Positions 11,304 to 24,273 of a stretch of 64,000 nt of DNA are shown here, piece by piece. The notes under the pieces are model-generated. The model ran no database searches. It was not told the DNA's origin and saw nothing but the letters and a program-made list of their open reading frames with translations. A program made the translations under genes and the position numbers. This DNA is from Hypoxylon rubiginosum (taxonomy: Eukaryota; Ascomycota; Sordariomycetes; Xylariales; Hypoxylaceae), in the NCBI GenBank assembly GCA_902806565.1, contig CADCXA010000012.1, forward strand, positions 124,001 to 188,000, in the 5' to 3' direction. Positions within the stretch are counted from its first letter, which is position 1; each line of letters starts with the position of its first letter.

Positions 11304-14300
11304 TTACTCTTTCTTAGGCTTAGTCTCCTTCTTCTTGCCCTTGGGCACACGCGTGAGCCAGTATAGGAACAGCGCGCCGAAGATGTTGAATATGATATAT
11401 GCCCAGACGATTCCAAAGTTGCGCCATCGGTCCTCTAAATTTCACAGAGGTTAGCAAATCATCTAAGATATGAAGTAAAAGAGGGGAAGAAACTCACCAT
11501 AAAATGCACCGGCCTGTTCCAGGTACGCGTTCGTCTCATAGATAGTGCAAAAGCTGCAGTCTGATGTCTGATCCTCGGTGCCAGGCTGAACGTAGCCCCC
11601 CACAGCTAACGTATAGTTGCCTAGGTATTGACCACAGTTGAGACCCTCGGGAGGGTCGAAATGGATGTATTCATTGGTGCGGCATTCGACCTTGGTATTG
11701 GCAACCGCCGTCGACAACATGGCCGACACTAGATACGAGAATGGACTGACGCGGTACATGAAGATCCAGAATCGGGGGAAAGTGTTGGGGCTAGCGAGGA
11801 TACCGCAGAAGATGAGGCATAGCATGAAAAGCAAGTTAGCAATGTTGCCACCGCCCTCGGCCGTCTCAAAGGCGGCAATGATCATGTCGGTGAACGTCGA
11901 CGTGAACAATAGGAACGCCAAGAGGAGCAGGAACATCAACACACCGCGCTCTGTGGTCTGGCCAGCGTCCGCGGCGTTCTTGTATAAGCCGACGGGGTAG
12001 TACCAACAGAAATACATGAGGGCAGCCATAAGTGTGTTCCACGGCAATTCGACGATGATCTGCGACAACATGAAGACTTTCCAACCATAAACCTTAGACG
12101 GGCGCTCACGGACTTCGTAAAGCGACCTCTGGATGACGAAATGGGGCATAGTTTGCTGGACGAGCTGGCCAAACACAGTGAGGAGGTTGAAGATGGCGAA
12201 CATCTGGTTCTGGAGACCTTGGATCGAGTTGGGGGCTTTGAAGAAAACGAAACCGATGAACAGAGCGACGAGGACGCAAAGAGCGGTCTTGGAATAAATG
12301 TAGGACGGTGTGCGCCAGTACTGTTGGAACACACGGCTCGTGACCTCATACAGCTGAGTTGGAAAGCTGGCGGCATGCTCACGGTAGGATTGCTGGTCCT
12401 CAATCAAATGAGAGGACTCGGGCGCCCCATTCTTAAGTTGCTCAAACTCAGCATGCACATCTCGGTATTCTGGGCTGTTACGCCATGTCTGGAACCAGTC
12501 GACATCGGTTGAGCTACCTGGCGCGGCCCCGATAGCATCTAACATCCATTCGGCAGGGTTAGCCTCAGGGGGGCAGGCAGGGGCACCGTTACGCTCAAAA
12601 TAGCTCGTCAGCGTCTTCGAGTTCTCTCCGATATCACCAAAGTAGACAGTCTTTCCGCCTTTAGCTAAGAAGAGTAGACGATCAAAGCGCTGGAACAACA
12701 TGGCTGACGGCTGGTGGATGGTGCAGAGAATAGCTTGACCGCTCTTGGTGAGCTTCTCCAGGAGATCCAGAATAGCCCACGAGGTCTGGGAATCGAGACC
12801 AGAGGTGGGCTCATCGACGAATAGCAATAGAGGAGGCTTCGCAGCAAGCTCGACGCCAATCGTAAGACGCTTGCGTTGCTCGACGTTGAGACCTTCACCG
12901 AGAACACCGACGACAGCGTCAGCGTACTCTTCCATGTCCAGCAGTTTGATTACCTCGTCGACATAGGCCAACTTCTCGGCGCGTGGGACATCGGCAGGTT
13001 GACGGAGTAGGGCAGAGAAGTTAAGAGCTTCGCGGACTGTACTGGTTGACAGATGGAGATCTTGTTGCTGGACATAGCCGGTCTTCCTCTGGAATGAGTT
13101 ATCGCGCGGGTGGCCATCGACAAGCATCTCACCGGTGATAACACCCATGGTTATGCGGTCAGCCAAGGCATCCAGTAGCGTAGTCTTACCGGCACCAGAG
13201 ACACCCATCAGAGCAGTCAATGTACCTGGCTTAACCCAACCGTCGACGTGATCTAGAATACGCCTCGGTTCGCCCTTAATCTTGATGTCATAGCAGACGT
13301 CGTTCCAGTGGAAGATGCTGGTCTGCTCTTGCAGCATACCAGCTTCCTTGCCGTTGCCATTGGCGCGACTAGCATTGGTCACGCTAGGGCCAACACGAGG
13401 ACCTTCGCCCTCCTCGGCGTCACCCTTCTTCTCCTTGAACTGGGCCGGCTTGTGACCACGTCGGAAAACCAAGACCTCGCCCTTTGACTTCTTTTCGGAC
13501 ACGAGTTCTGCAGCGAACATATACGTAACCAGGAAGAAGACCATAAAACCGATCAGTATGCCTAGGTTTCGCCAGCGGTGAGCGTTATTGTATTGGAACG
13601 AGCCGTTGATGTAGGCATCGCCGTTCACAACTGAGCTTCCCGGCACACTACCCACGACGCCGCAAGCGTGATTGTTTTCGTGGACATCGCGATATCCTGG
13701 AACAGCAGGGTTTGGTACATATCCGTCACAGATAAATTCACGGTTGTGGAATTCGTTAACCATGAGAGACTCGAATGCATACGCCAGAGGATCTAGGTAA
13801 TTCAACCAGCGGCACCAGTCAAGCATGTAATCGATAGGAATAACGAAGCCGGTGAAGATGACGAGGTCGAGAATCAGCATCGCAGCGGGGACCATGGCCT
13901 GTGAGAGGGTTCGAGAGGCAGACGCAATCGTACGGAAGATCATACTCATGGTTAGGACCGTGAAGAATGTTATGAGCAGGAAGAAAAAGAATGCGCCGGG
14001 TTCGCGTCGCAAGTTGGTCAAGAAGTACAGGGTGAGGTTGAACACGATAGCGTTGGCGACCTTATACGGCATATCACAGAGCATAGATGCGACAGCTTCC
14101 GCCGAAGGGTGGTACAAGGCGTAACGGCTGTGTTTCTCGACAATTGGGCGTTGGGCATAGAGGGTTAAGATCTAGCAGCGATTAGCATACTGGTAAAATT
14201 TCGGAACGAGGACACGGTTCGAAGACTTACTTCCAAAGCGCTAGCAAACGCATTCATAAGACAGGCAAAGAAGAGGAGAGCACCGCGCTGGAAAAAGCTG

Positions 14301-16004
14301 GACGTATAATCTTGCAGATTGTAGAAAACACTGCCGATGATGAGGGACATGATGAAGTTTCCGATGAGGGCACCGATTGTCAAGCTAGGGTCGCCCTTCA
14401 GTCGTTGCCAACCACGCCACAGGCACAGCTTGACCTGTTGCAAATACGACAGGGTGTAGGGAGACCCGACCCGCTGGTTCTTGGCTTGCTGTTGCCGCTT
14501 CGAAGCACGGAATGCCTCTGCATCCGGGCCGTTAAGAGGATGCTCCGTCTTGTACTGCTCGATCTCAGCTTGAAGAGCCTTGTACTCGGCGCTGTTCTTC
14601 CAGGCCTGCGCAAATTCATCAGGCGTTCGCGGAGCTCTACCTTCGAACCCGGGTCGGACAACGCGCTCAAGCGCGCTCGTCATGGAAGTCAAGAAATCAG
14701 GGGTAGTTTGGCGAGCGGGGCACTCGAAACCGAGGTTGATGAAGTATTGCTTGGCTGCGTCCGCGCGGCCGAAGAAGATTTGACGACCGTCATACAGGAC
14801 GAGAGCCTTGTCGAAGAAGTCGTAAGCCGTTTGTGGTGCTTGGTAAATCGAGACACAAGCAGTGGTGCCGAACAGCTCGGTCTGTGTCCTGAGCGTCTTG
14901 CAGAATTCCACGGCATTGGCACTGTCCAAGCCTCGAGTACTGTTATCCCAGCACTGCAAGGGGGCGCGGCTCAAAGCAGCTTCGGAGATAGTCACACGCT
15001 TACGCTCGCCTCCAGAGACACCGCGAACATAATCGTTACCCACTCTCGTGTTGACGGTGTGCGAGATACCGAACATGGCCATTGTCACGTCTCTTAGATG
15101 CTGGGAGTAAGTCAAATGGTCAACCCCGGAAGGGAGGTGACGCGGAGCGCGAGCTTGCGCCGCGAAGGTGAGTGTGTCGCCGACGGTCAACATAGGAAAG
15201 TGAACGTCGACCTCGGCCGTGTAGATGGCCTCTCCACGGTGGTGAGTGTGCATCTCCTTGGCGGTTAAACCTGGCGCCATTAGCATAATATTGCCATACG
15301 AGTGAGGGATGAATCTTACCTTGGTAGTTGAAGTAGGACTTGTCGTCGACGTAAATACCGGACGTCTCCCCCGCAATGGTCTTCAAAAAGGTCGAGCAAC
15401 CGGATCCAGGGGGTCCCAAGACCACCAGCATCTCGCCCTTGTGGACAACGCCGTCGTAGCCGCGCAAGATGTCGATTTTCCTCTGGCCCACTCCCATCAT
15501 CTTGCGGACGACTCCGGCCGTTTCCAGCAAGACATTGGCGACATCCTTCTGATAATCCGTGGCGGCTCCAAAGCCGTGGACATTGAGGTTCTGGAAGCAG
15601 ACACCCGCCGTTCGGAAACCCTGTCCCTCGCGATCGGTTACGTTCACAATAGCCTTGGCCCAGGCGCGCGCATTAAAATGGGGGGAGTGGGGGTTCAAAG
15701 GCGAATCCTCCCCAGCGTCTAGGAAAGGATTCCCGGTAACGCCAGCATTGGACTGAGTCGTGTACCTGCGGGCGAGCTGGTGGACTATCGACTCGCGTCG
15801 TTCGAGCTCCGAGTCATCCTCGACCTGCGTCCCATTGCTGGACCCCGGCGTCATCTCCTTCTCGACAGCATGGTGGGTGACATCAGTCGTCGCCAATCCC
15901 TTTTCCTCCTCAAATTCCTCGTGGTGCGGGGATGTCATTGGCGGCACTCCAGAAGCCTGCGCCGTGCGGTCGTAGTTGCTGAAAGGATTGCCCACGAAGG
16001 ACAT
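11304..16004 (-). CDS. PDR-type ABC efflux transporter (ABCG full-size)
   Basis: Four exons: 16004-15320, 15270-14231, 14171-11498 and 11434-11304, giving 1509 residues, the usual size of a fungal pleiotropic drug resistance pump. The order is NBD1-TMD1-NBD2-TMD2. NBD1 has the degenerate Walker [10 protein letters not shown] (residues 197-205, Cys in place of the catalytic Lys) and signature VSGGERKR, normal for this family. NBD2 has an intact Walker [10 protein letters not shown] (about 898-906), the divergent signature LNVEQRKR and Walker B LLLFVDEP. The C-terminus is Lys-rich ([12 protein letters not shown]). ATP-driven export of hydrophobic toxicants, fungicides or plant defence compounds at the plasma membrane is the family role; the substrate is not predictable. 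The start is the ATG at 16004, because the upstream in-frame codon is only TTG. CDR1/atrF/BcatrA-type relatives are all possible. Confidence 0.93.
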
Positions 16005-16540
16005 CTTTCTCAAAAGGGGTTTAACGGGATACCACCCGACGATCGCAAGTAATCCTTCTGGCTTATATACCGATGCCGAGTATTAAGTATGTGTGCTATG
16101 AGTTAGGTACCTAATTATCCAGGTCCGCGTAGGGCTAATGGCGCGAGGTGATCTCGAGCACAATTAAAATAGATTCGTAGTATTAAAGAATAAGGTATGA
16201 AGAAGGAATGAAAGAAGTTGAGGAGACGGTCGTGGAGAAGAGAGAGAGGCTCAACTGCCTAGGTAAGTAAACACTGGCTGGGCTGAAAGGGGGAGAAAAA
16301 AGTAAAGGCGAGGATGGAGAGTTGTTTTAATATTATGTGTCTCGTTTTCGTATTTCAGGGTCTCGATCAGACATGATCTATCCGAGCTACTTGGCTACAA
16401 GTGGTAAGAGTAAGTTTCCATGTGGCTCCATGGGTACGACGTTACCGAGCTTGTATCTTGGAGGTCTAGGTATGCTGGTATTGGTATTGTAGCATTAGAG
16501 CCGGACCAGGAGCAAAGCCGAGAGGGGAGACCGAGTGCTT

Positions 16541-16577
16541 GGGACGCCTAGGATGCCTAGGATGCCTAGGACGCCTT
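16541..16577. repeat. GGAYGCCTA tandem repeat
   Basis: Four near-identical copies of GGATGCCTA/GGACGCCTA lie in direct order about 540 bp upstream of the ABC transporter start. This is simple tandem DNA. Confidence 0.7.
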
Positions 16578-16755
16578 GAACGCCCGCGTTGTTGGATAAG
16601 GCTCAATACCTAGGTCAATACCTACATGAAGGTACTTTAGTGTATTTCGCACCAGAGTTATGCACGCAATACTTTGTGGCGATAGGAGCAATAAAGCCCA
16701 TTGACGCAATCTCCGGCTACTAGTAGTGGAATTACATAGTAGGTGGGAAGCGGAA

Positions 16756-16796
16756 GGGGGAAGGATGGGGGGGGCAGGGGGGCAGGAGGGCAGGGG
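16756..16796 (+). other. Potential G-quadruplex tract
   Basis: Five runs of three to eight G are separated by loops of two to six bases, satisfying the G3+N1-7 folding rule. The tract sits about 750 bp upstream of the minus-strand ABC transporter start, so it is C-rich on that gene's coding strand. Regulatory meaning is speculative. Confidence 0.5.
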
Positions 16797-17755
16797 TGAA
16801 CAATGACAGCTTAAGCCTAGAAGCCTAGAGCCTAGAGCCAATTGTTGATTATATTTTTTCAAGTCTCGTTATACTCTAGTATAGTACCTCTAGTACCTCT
16901 AGTACGTCCAGTACCTACCATTGCCCCACATACACCCCAGACGGACTCTAACTCCAACCCGCTTCCCGTCTATAAAGCCCGGTCGACGGGTGATTATCAA
17001 CACCGCAGCGAAAATATCTTATCTAACCTTGAACCTAAGGTTGCTACATAGGTACGTGGATAAAAATTCTAAAGATACGTATCTAAGCTTAGATGGCAAG
17101 ATTCGTGACAATGGTTATTTTTAAACCATTCTTCACATGTGTGCGTTCATCATGTGTGTATGTATGAATAATGAATAGGAGCGTGACATAGGTACTATAT
17201 TCTTTTCGCAAGAAAGGATCTAGTTACTTGCTCACTTACGCAAAGTCTCATTGGATGAATCATAATTGCACCACAGCAGACCGCTATTGTCCGCAATCAT
17301 AACGCGCAACTACAAACAATATACATTTCCCACAGGAAAATCAACATCTTTATCGATCGTGATCGCCAAAACAAGACCCATAAATGGTTTGAATCTTCCC
17401 TAACCAGCAGTCTAGTTGACACCTCTAGCAACGCTACAGTGGTGGAACGGCTGAAAAAATGCGAGTCATTCCAGGGAGATCTTGAAGCCTTGCCCCCCCG
17501 CGCCTAGTCTATAATTTCTACCTCCTACATGTACATAACATTAGGTATGAAGTACATGATGTACTTGAGTATCTGAGTTTTATGCATATGTGTGCAGCCG
17601 AAAACGAAGATTTTGTGACATATACGCCCTAATTCTATCGCTAGCCAATGAGGAGCTTTATAATTGGTCCCAATACTGACTGCCAAGTCACTGATTTTTT
17701 CTTAGATTGGCAATACATCCGGTGAACTATTTAGCTCAATCTAATCGATACCTAA

Positions 17756-17782
17756 CCTGCTGGCCTGCTGGCCTGCTGGCCC
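17756..17782. repeat. CTGCTGGC tandem repeat
   Basis: Three consecutive copies of CTGCTGGC in AT-rich surroundings, with no coding frame around them. Confidence 0.6.
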
Positions 17783-20039
17783 GAGAAAGTCCGCCAAAAG
17801 TATTAAGGAGCCGCAAACCCTCCATCGCCCTCAGAATCGGGGTCTTATATCTCTCCGACAGCCCGGAAAGGAAAAGGTTGAAAATGCATACTCAAAACAC
17901 CACAATCTTTCACTCAGCAAGTTTCATCTTTATGCAAGGATTCAAAAAGAATAGAATGGAAATAAGACTTTTAGTCCAATTAAATCGAATAACATGTCGG
18001 GCACTTTCAGGTCCAAGTCTAGCATTCAAGAATGATGAACAAAATAAAAACGTCGATCCACTTATGAAAGGGGTCCGAGATCTACCCGTCGTCCCGTAGT
18101 TTATGTCAGAGGTTGTCTCCGACCACCTGGGCAAGTCTCACAGTTCCAAGATTCTCGCTTAGGTACCTACTTTTCGGGCATGCCACCTCTCCGTAGTCCG
18201 AATCCAAGTCCAAGGACCGCTAAAGGGGTAGGAGGTATGTTTTTTGGAACAAAAAAAACGAACACCAAAGCATCGTCAGCATGCATACCTAGGTATATAC
18301 CTATCTTAGTCCTGGACTCTTGGCATGCCTCAAGCTCGCTAAATATCATAAACAAATGGTGCGCGTACGTCGCCTTCCGAGATCCATCCGGTAAGTGTTG
18401 TTGCCGGCAGCATGTGTGCATCCTTTTGGATTAGGTGCCTCGTACTCGGTATCAAAGCTGCAGTGCAAAGTTACATCCGGTACATTCCTCCGACCAGTAG
18501 ACTACTACATACGTAACTAAGACCAAATCTAGGCTTCAGTGACCTTGTACCGGCTTTGGCGTACATGAAACTATTTTCGCCCAGCACCAAGCTACATAAA
18601 GGGGCTCTAGCATGTCTAGGATTTATAGGAGATGGCCTTATTTAAATATGGCTCCCTCCCCCCGATCATATTATCACCCAACGACTTGGAACGTTTACTC
18701 TAGATGCCGAGTCACAATTTAATGGCCAAGTTACACAAAAGCACAGTCTTACATCATACGACCATACTGTCGGGACAGCGCACAAGATCACCTCGGATCT
18801 TAAAGCCACGATCAGGTAACCTAAGCTTAAAAGAAGTACATACCTACCTATCTCCTAGGAAGTAAACAGACATTCTTCCCCAACGAGTTGATCGACGTGA
18901 AGACTTGCTCGTAGCCTTACTGCAATATAAATCAGAAAAGCAGGTGCATTTTGTTTGGTAAACAGTGTCTACTATGAATGAGACGCCTGTTTCTAAGATT
19001 ACCTGAGGTACCTAAGTAGGCAGCCTCGAATCATATTCAAAGGTCTTGACCAAAGCTATGCCTAGGAGACGCTATATATTAGAAGTTTTCTTTTCCACGG
19101 GCTTCGCAGCATTCTCCAAGTATTACAAATTGGCGAACACGCCAGGTACCTGGGTATCCTAGCACTTCTTTATGTCAGCTCCCATGCGTAATATAAATCA
19201 ACAAGGCTTGTAGGCTTTACACAGAAGATAGGATGTGGTGCTGTAGATAAACGTACAATTTATTTTTAACACTAGTAATTCATTCTACTAGAATGATCCA
19301 AGCTCTTAGTTCATTATATTCGACCCTCGAGTTCCATTGAGCAGATAAGCGTGATACCTTCAGAATGACTCGGAATTGATTCAAACCCGGCGGACTCTCG
19401 GTCATTTCATCGAGCGGGCGGGTCAAGCAATATGACTTTAGATGTGGATTGGATCTGTCGATGGATCAATTCTTCCCCCTAACCCCATAACACTTGTTAC
19501 AGTTCTAACTCGCCTTTCTAACCTGAGCATGGGTGTCCTTGAGTAGTAAAGAACAGAAGAAGATTACAATATCGTTACAAAAGTACATTACTTGGTACAT
19601 AAGGCAAGTTGATGAGCTTAATATCAGTATTCCCATTACATCGAGAAATCCGTGCCTAGAAAGTCATGGATCAAACCTAATACGAGGGCAAGTAGACTGT
19701 TCTTGATGTATAGTAGCGACCTCGGATGTATAAGATTAGACCAGCAACGTCGTCGTAGCCCCTTATCTAGATCCGCATCGTAACATCGTAAATTTACTAT
19801 AGCAACAATGGGGATAGCCGGTCGGGAGATAACCCTCGGATTGGTGAGTTAAAGCCGCCGGTAATATAGAAGACACCGACGGTGATTTCGTCAACTACAT
19901 GAGGTAGTCATTGTCACGGCGTAAACTAAAAGGAGCGGAAACAACGACGATCTTACCCAAGAAGCTATGAACCTAACAGCAAAGGACTGCCTGTATACTT
20001 ATCTACCCGACACTGAGACCTAGCCTTGTCCTCCAGACC

Positions 20040-21060
20040 AAGCCCCCCTATCCAGGCAGGCTAACACTGCCAGCACCTGTCTGAGAGGTCAATGGGCCGA
20101 AAGGCTAGAGCCCTGATACTATCCTACCAGGACGGCTTCCTCGGCTGCCCCAATATTATCCTAAACCGTGTGTAGCTCCCTATCTTGGGACGCTCGGCCG
20201 ACCCCAAGCACCACGAGTCACCCATGGATGTCAACTGGCAAACGCCGCCGTTCGACTCAACGTACCCGCACCCCTTAATTTGGGACTTGGGAATTTTAAA
20301 GGGGAGATAGGTTCGATTCCTATCAGCACTACTGGTGTCCCCCTCCTTTCTCTGGAAAACGCTTTTCACGTGGGGCTTGTACGACTGGGGCGTCAAGGCA
20401 ACCAACTGGGCACCGCGACCAGCGGGTTGGAGGCATCCCCAAGGACCGGTGCCACATTTTCTAAGCTCTTTTTTTATAAGGGCGCCTCTAAATCGTTACC
20501 CTACATCAACGTCCCTGCCGCCCGGTAAAGCTGAGCGACGAAGGACGGGCTGTACTTCTGCCCGCACCACAGGCCGGGCTCTCGCTTCAACTACAGTGCC
20601 GACCGCGAGACATGCACGTACCCAGCTCGCCCTTCACCTTGACGCCACTCCGCGGTTTTAGGACCCCCGTCCGGGCTGGTCCGTTTCCCGCTTCTGCTCA
20701 GGCCTGTGGCATTACCAGATGTCCGTAACTGCGCTGCTAGCGAAGCTCAATACCGAGTTCCGTCTCAGGGGACCCTATTCCCGGAACGGTGCCGCCCACG
20801 TACTTGATGGCGAGTTGTAGCGGACCATCTCTTGCCGGCACAGCTTAGGGTTAGCTCGCGCTCTTCTTAATTTGGCAATACCTCTTTCGTTTCAATCCTT
20901 ACTAACGAGAGTCTGTTAGAAAACTTCCTCTTGGCCGTCGTTCCCATTACTCTCTTATGTGTGCTTAGCCTCTTCCTGAACTTTGTTGGCCTTACCCTAT
21001 TGGTTCTTAAGGTGGTAACTTGGCCGGTCGCTGTAGTAACCCTAGCCTAGGAGGCATCAG
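20040..21060. other. GC-rich island of uncertain origin
   Basis: About 1 kb is distinctly richer in G+C than the flanking DNA and has unusually open frames on both strands, for example plus-strand 20335-20661 and minus-strand 20124-20405. None has a recognised domain. A perfect tRNA T-arm (GGTTCGATTCC with an ATAGG/CCTAT stem, 20306-20322) is embedded, but no matching acceptor, D- or anticodon arm surrounds it. It may be a decayed gene, an organellar or foreign insertion, or an assembly artefact. I cannot decide between these. Confidence 0.3.
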
Positions 21061-21556
21061 TACACCAGAATGGAGTGTTAAGCGATGAGACTGACAATCC
21101 GATCAATTAAACTGAACATATCAAATATTGATACATTCCTGATTGAACATTCGAGTTCCAACGGTTGACTCAGCTTCTGATTGTTTTCATCTGCGTGTAT
21201 GTTATGTCTTAGGTATTCTGGTATGTATATCTACGGTCTTGAGTCTTATCTACATATGTACCTGGTATCAAGGTATGTACCAAGAAGAATGTCTAACTCG
21301 CTTTCGAGCCCAACTATTTCGCCAACGACATCTATTTCCATGATATCTTTGAGGTTGATTTTAACACCAGGGGCAACTATCGTATACGATCAAAACATCG
21401 GTTGTCGTCAGGGGCTAGAGCTTGAATCCCTGAGGGGCGAGCAAGAGCTGTTGGCATTCAACTCCAGTCGATTATCATAACTAGAGTGCTTGCCATCATT
21501 AACATAAGTCGGTAGGAATATTTACATGAAGGGAATGCTCCGCTCGCCGCGTCTTC

Positions 21557-23067
21557 TCACGGCAGGATCCAAGTCGTAACACTATTGGCATGGAGGTTGC
21601 CGCTCCATTGCTCCCCGCTGGTCGTGTTCAGCGTAAGATAGATGTCGTTGCCGAACGTATTCTCAACGACAACGGTCCGAGTGCCATCCGGGTTCTTCGA
21701 CGCAACAGACTGGACGCCCGAGTACCCATCGTAGCTATAGCTGCCAGTGCCGCTGAGAATGGTTGCGCCCTTGGGAATGTACTTGGAGAACTGCGCCAGC
21801 ATGTAGTAGTCAACGGTGTATTCATACGTTCCCGCGTCCTGGTCCACGATAAAAAGACCACGGCATGTTGAGCAGCCCCCTTCAATGTATGGTCCAAAAG
21901 TTCCGTCTGATGCCTCGGTCCACGTACCCAGGGTCCACATCAGCGACCCTTCGGCCCAGTTCTGGAGCGGACCAACGGTGTTCTTAGACGATTGGTACCA
22001 CGAAGTCTGGGGCGAAGTCCAACACTCTGTCATATACTGCGACCTATCAGGATTGGCACTATGAAAGTCGCTCAAAACCGTCCAATCTAGATCGCTTGCA
22101 TAGCAATGCCATGCAGTCGCTTGAACGTACTCGCCGGCCCCATCGATGACTTCCTGCGGGTAGCTAGGTGTGTCTGTATTGTGGTCGTACGCCCAGATCT
22201 GCGTGTTCAGGTTGGCCGCGCGCAGAGCAGGCCCGATGTAATTTTGTGTGACCGTCGTGGCCTCGTCGGCGCTCTGATACATGGTAACATGACCATTGCC
22301 CTGGTTGTTGAGCGGCTCGTTCTGAATGGTAATGGCATCGATAGTGACACCAAGCTCCTCGTAGGCTTGAAGATACTTTACGAAGTACTGCGCATATTGG
22401 CTGTAGTATTGCGAGTCGAGCCAGTTATCGGTGGCGTCGCCAGTGAGAACCTACGTGACGCAAGTGAGCAGGATTCAATCGTCCCCAGAGGGTAGAGACT
22501 AACCCCATTTAACTTCATCCAACCGGGAGCACTCCAAGGGCTCCCAAAGATGGTGATATCAGAGCGGACACCCTTCATCTCCGTTAGCAACTTGGCCATG
22601 GCCTTGCCACGGTCTCCTAAATTGAAGTTGTCTAAGTTAGGATCCGCGCTATTGTTGCTGTCGTCATAGGTGTATGCAGGGGGCCCGGACAAATCCGAAG
22701 CCGCAATCGTATGGCGTAGCAGGCTGAAGTTGGCACCATCTGAAGTCAACAATTCTCGCAGCAATTGAGATCGCTGATCCGAAGGGAGGGCATTTATGAC
22801 GGTAACAGTCGCATCTGTTATCGAGCCGCCGAAACCGTTGATCGTCTGCTTGTACCCGGCGGTGGTGTCATCAATACTCAAACTCCATTGCGATGTGCCT
22901 CCAGGACTACCGGTGCCCGACACAGGAGCATCGACGACGGTCAGTTTGTACGTGAGGTCCGAAGTGGAAGCGAATGCCTGAGCCGACGCCAGGCTAACCT
23001 TGATGGAGGAGGGCGATGGAGCAGCAAACGCCCGCCCAGCAAGAAGAGCGAGGACCGAGAACAACAT
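21557..23067 (-). CDS. Secreted GH30 glycoside hydrolase, beta-1,6-glucanase-like
   Basis: Two exons, 23067-22504 and 22450-21557, encode 485 residues. The chosen ATG gives a standard signal peptide (MLFSVLALLAGRAFA); the longer open frame upstream begins with a non-secretory sequence. GH30 hallmarks are in order: INGFGGSITDA in the first barrel strand, FGSPWSAPGWMK, the acid/base Glu in TIQNEPLN (about residue 233), and the nucleophile Glu in MTECWTSP (about 330). A C-terminal beta-sandwich follows (VVVENTFGNDIYLTLN). The spacing and the SPWSAPGWMK strand fit subfamily GH30_3, the endo-beta-1,6-glucanases of filamentous fungi, which cut fungal-wall or yeast beta-1,6-glucan. The subfamily is inferred; a glucosylceramidase-like or xylanase specificity is less likely. 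Confidence 0.9.
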
Positions 23068-24273
23068 CTTGACTGGAAAAAGACAGTAGCCTCCTTGCCG
23101 GGTACAGATGCAGATGCGATGAGCGATCTGGGTACACATCGACTTACTCACTCTGAGAGGAGCATTGGGGTGAAAGCTTTAAGTAGGACACTTACCATTT
23201 CCTAATGTATTCGTCTGAACCTCGATGAGACGTCATCCCTGAGATGTAACCCTGCGCCTTGAACAAGGCCAATAACCAGACTACCTCCTTAGCGTCTGAT
23301 GTGGAGCTAGAGGCGTTCCTTTTGTAATCTCATTCGACGACAAGGCATTGAAGATACCGGGGGCTTGGAGTTCAGCCAATGAGGTTCTTGTCCAAATCCA
23401 GTAGGTGGATATCGAAATAACCAGAAATCTATCGTGAATGACTCGGGAATCTAACAGTCTATTGTTGAAGAACCACAGCTTTGATGAAACTGTTAGAAGG
23501 CTTCGAATCTTTCTGCGCAGCCCGCGGTCTCTCGAGGTGTTACGAATAGATTGTTGACTTTTGACCCAAAGTACGTATCATGAGAGCAATAAGATAGGAC
23601 AATGCGGCTGAAGAGATGGCGACCAATGGTAGTAACCGACTAAAATTAGATATGCGACTCCATAAGGAGCTGCATGCCAGGTCCACTTGAGCTACCTACC
23701 TGGTAAGGATCCCGGGCAAGTTGAGTTAGCTTAGGGGATAGCCGTCTCTCGTCCTCTACGGCTATCTCCTGTGCTGTACACAACTCTTGGGCAAAATCAG
23801 TTTCATTTCAAACTTGCCTACCTCCTATTAGAACTCTCGAAGGATCCTACACGGGATGATGGGACAGTAACATTGATCAGATCATCCAAATCGAAACTTG
23901 AGTCGTCATAGCGTTAGACGATGCCAGTACATACCTGTACTACGTAGCATGGTCACCGGGCCGACTACTAATGTGCCCAGAACGCTGATTCGCTGCTTCG
24001 TATCGAGGATTTCTTCGGCCTGAAGTTTTGGAGATTGCTTCTGAGGATAGCTTTCACCGGCTTTCTCGCTTAGCCACGGACGTCAGCACCCAAGTTTACA
24101 ATATCGGCTTGAAGGCTTAGAGCGCCGACATTTAGTGAGTAAATAAGCTCTTGAGGTTTAAATAATTCCAATTTATGTAGAGGTCTATATGGATAATGCC
24201 AATTGGCCGACGCGTAGGTACGCGATGGTTTCAGACCTGCATTTCCCCTGCTCGCTGCCTACGGCCAGGGTCC
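23068..24273. other. Spacer, nothing recognised
   Basis: This holds the promoter of the GH30 gene (minus strand) and the 3' flank of the MFS permease. It is AT-rich and I see no conserved frame, repeat or RNA. Confidence 0.55.

Larger units (their letters stand above)
16005..21556. other. Long 5.5-kb spacer, no supported gene
   Basis: This is the largest gene-free interval here. Its left part is the promoter side of the ABC transporter and contains repeats and a G-rich tract. From about 17,000 to 20,000 it is AT-rich with only fragmentary frames. At about 20040-21060 there is a GC-richer, compositionally different island, listed separately. No intact gene could be assembled. Confidence 0.5.

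Noticed and set aside
14312..15097. Plus-strand open frame of 261 codons
   Set aside because: It is antisense to the best-conserved part of the PDR transporter (NBD1) and is a composition shadow with no domain.
20306..20330. tRNA gene suggested by a perfect T-arm on the plus strand
   Set aside because: The 3' acceptor strand would need AGTGCTG upstream. No such sequence, D-arm or 7-base anticodon loop is present in the preceding 80 bases.
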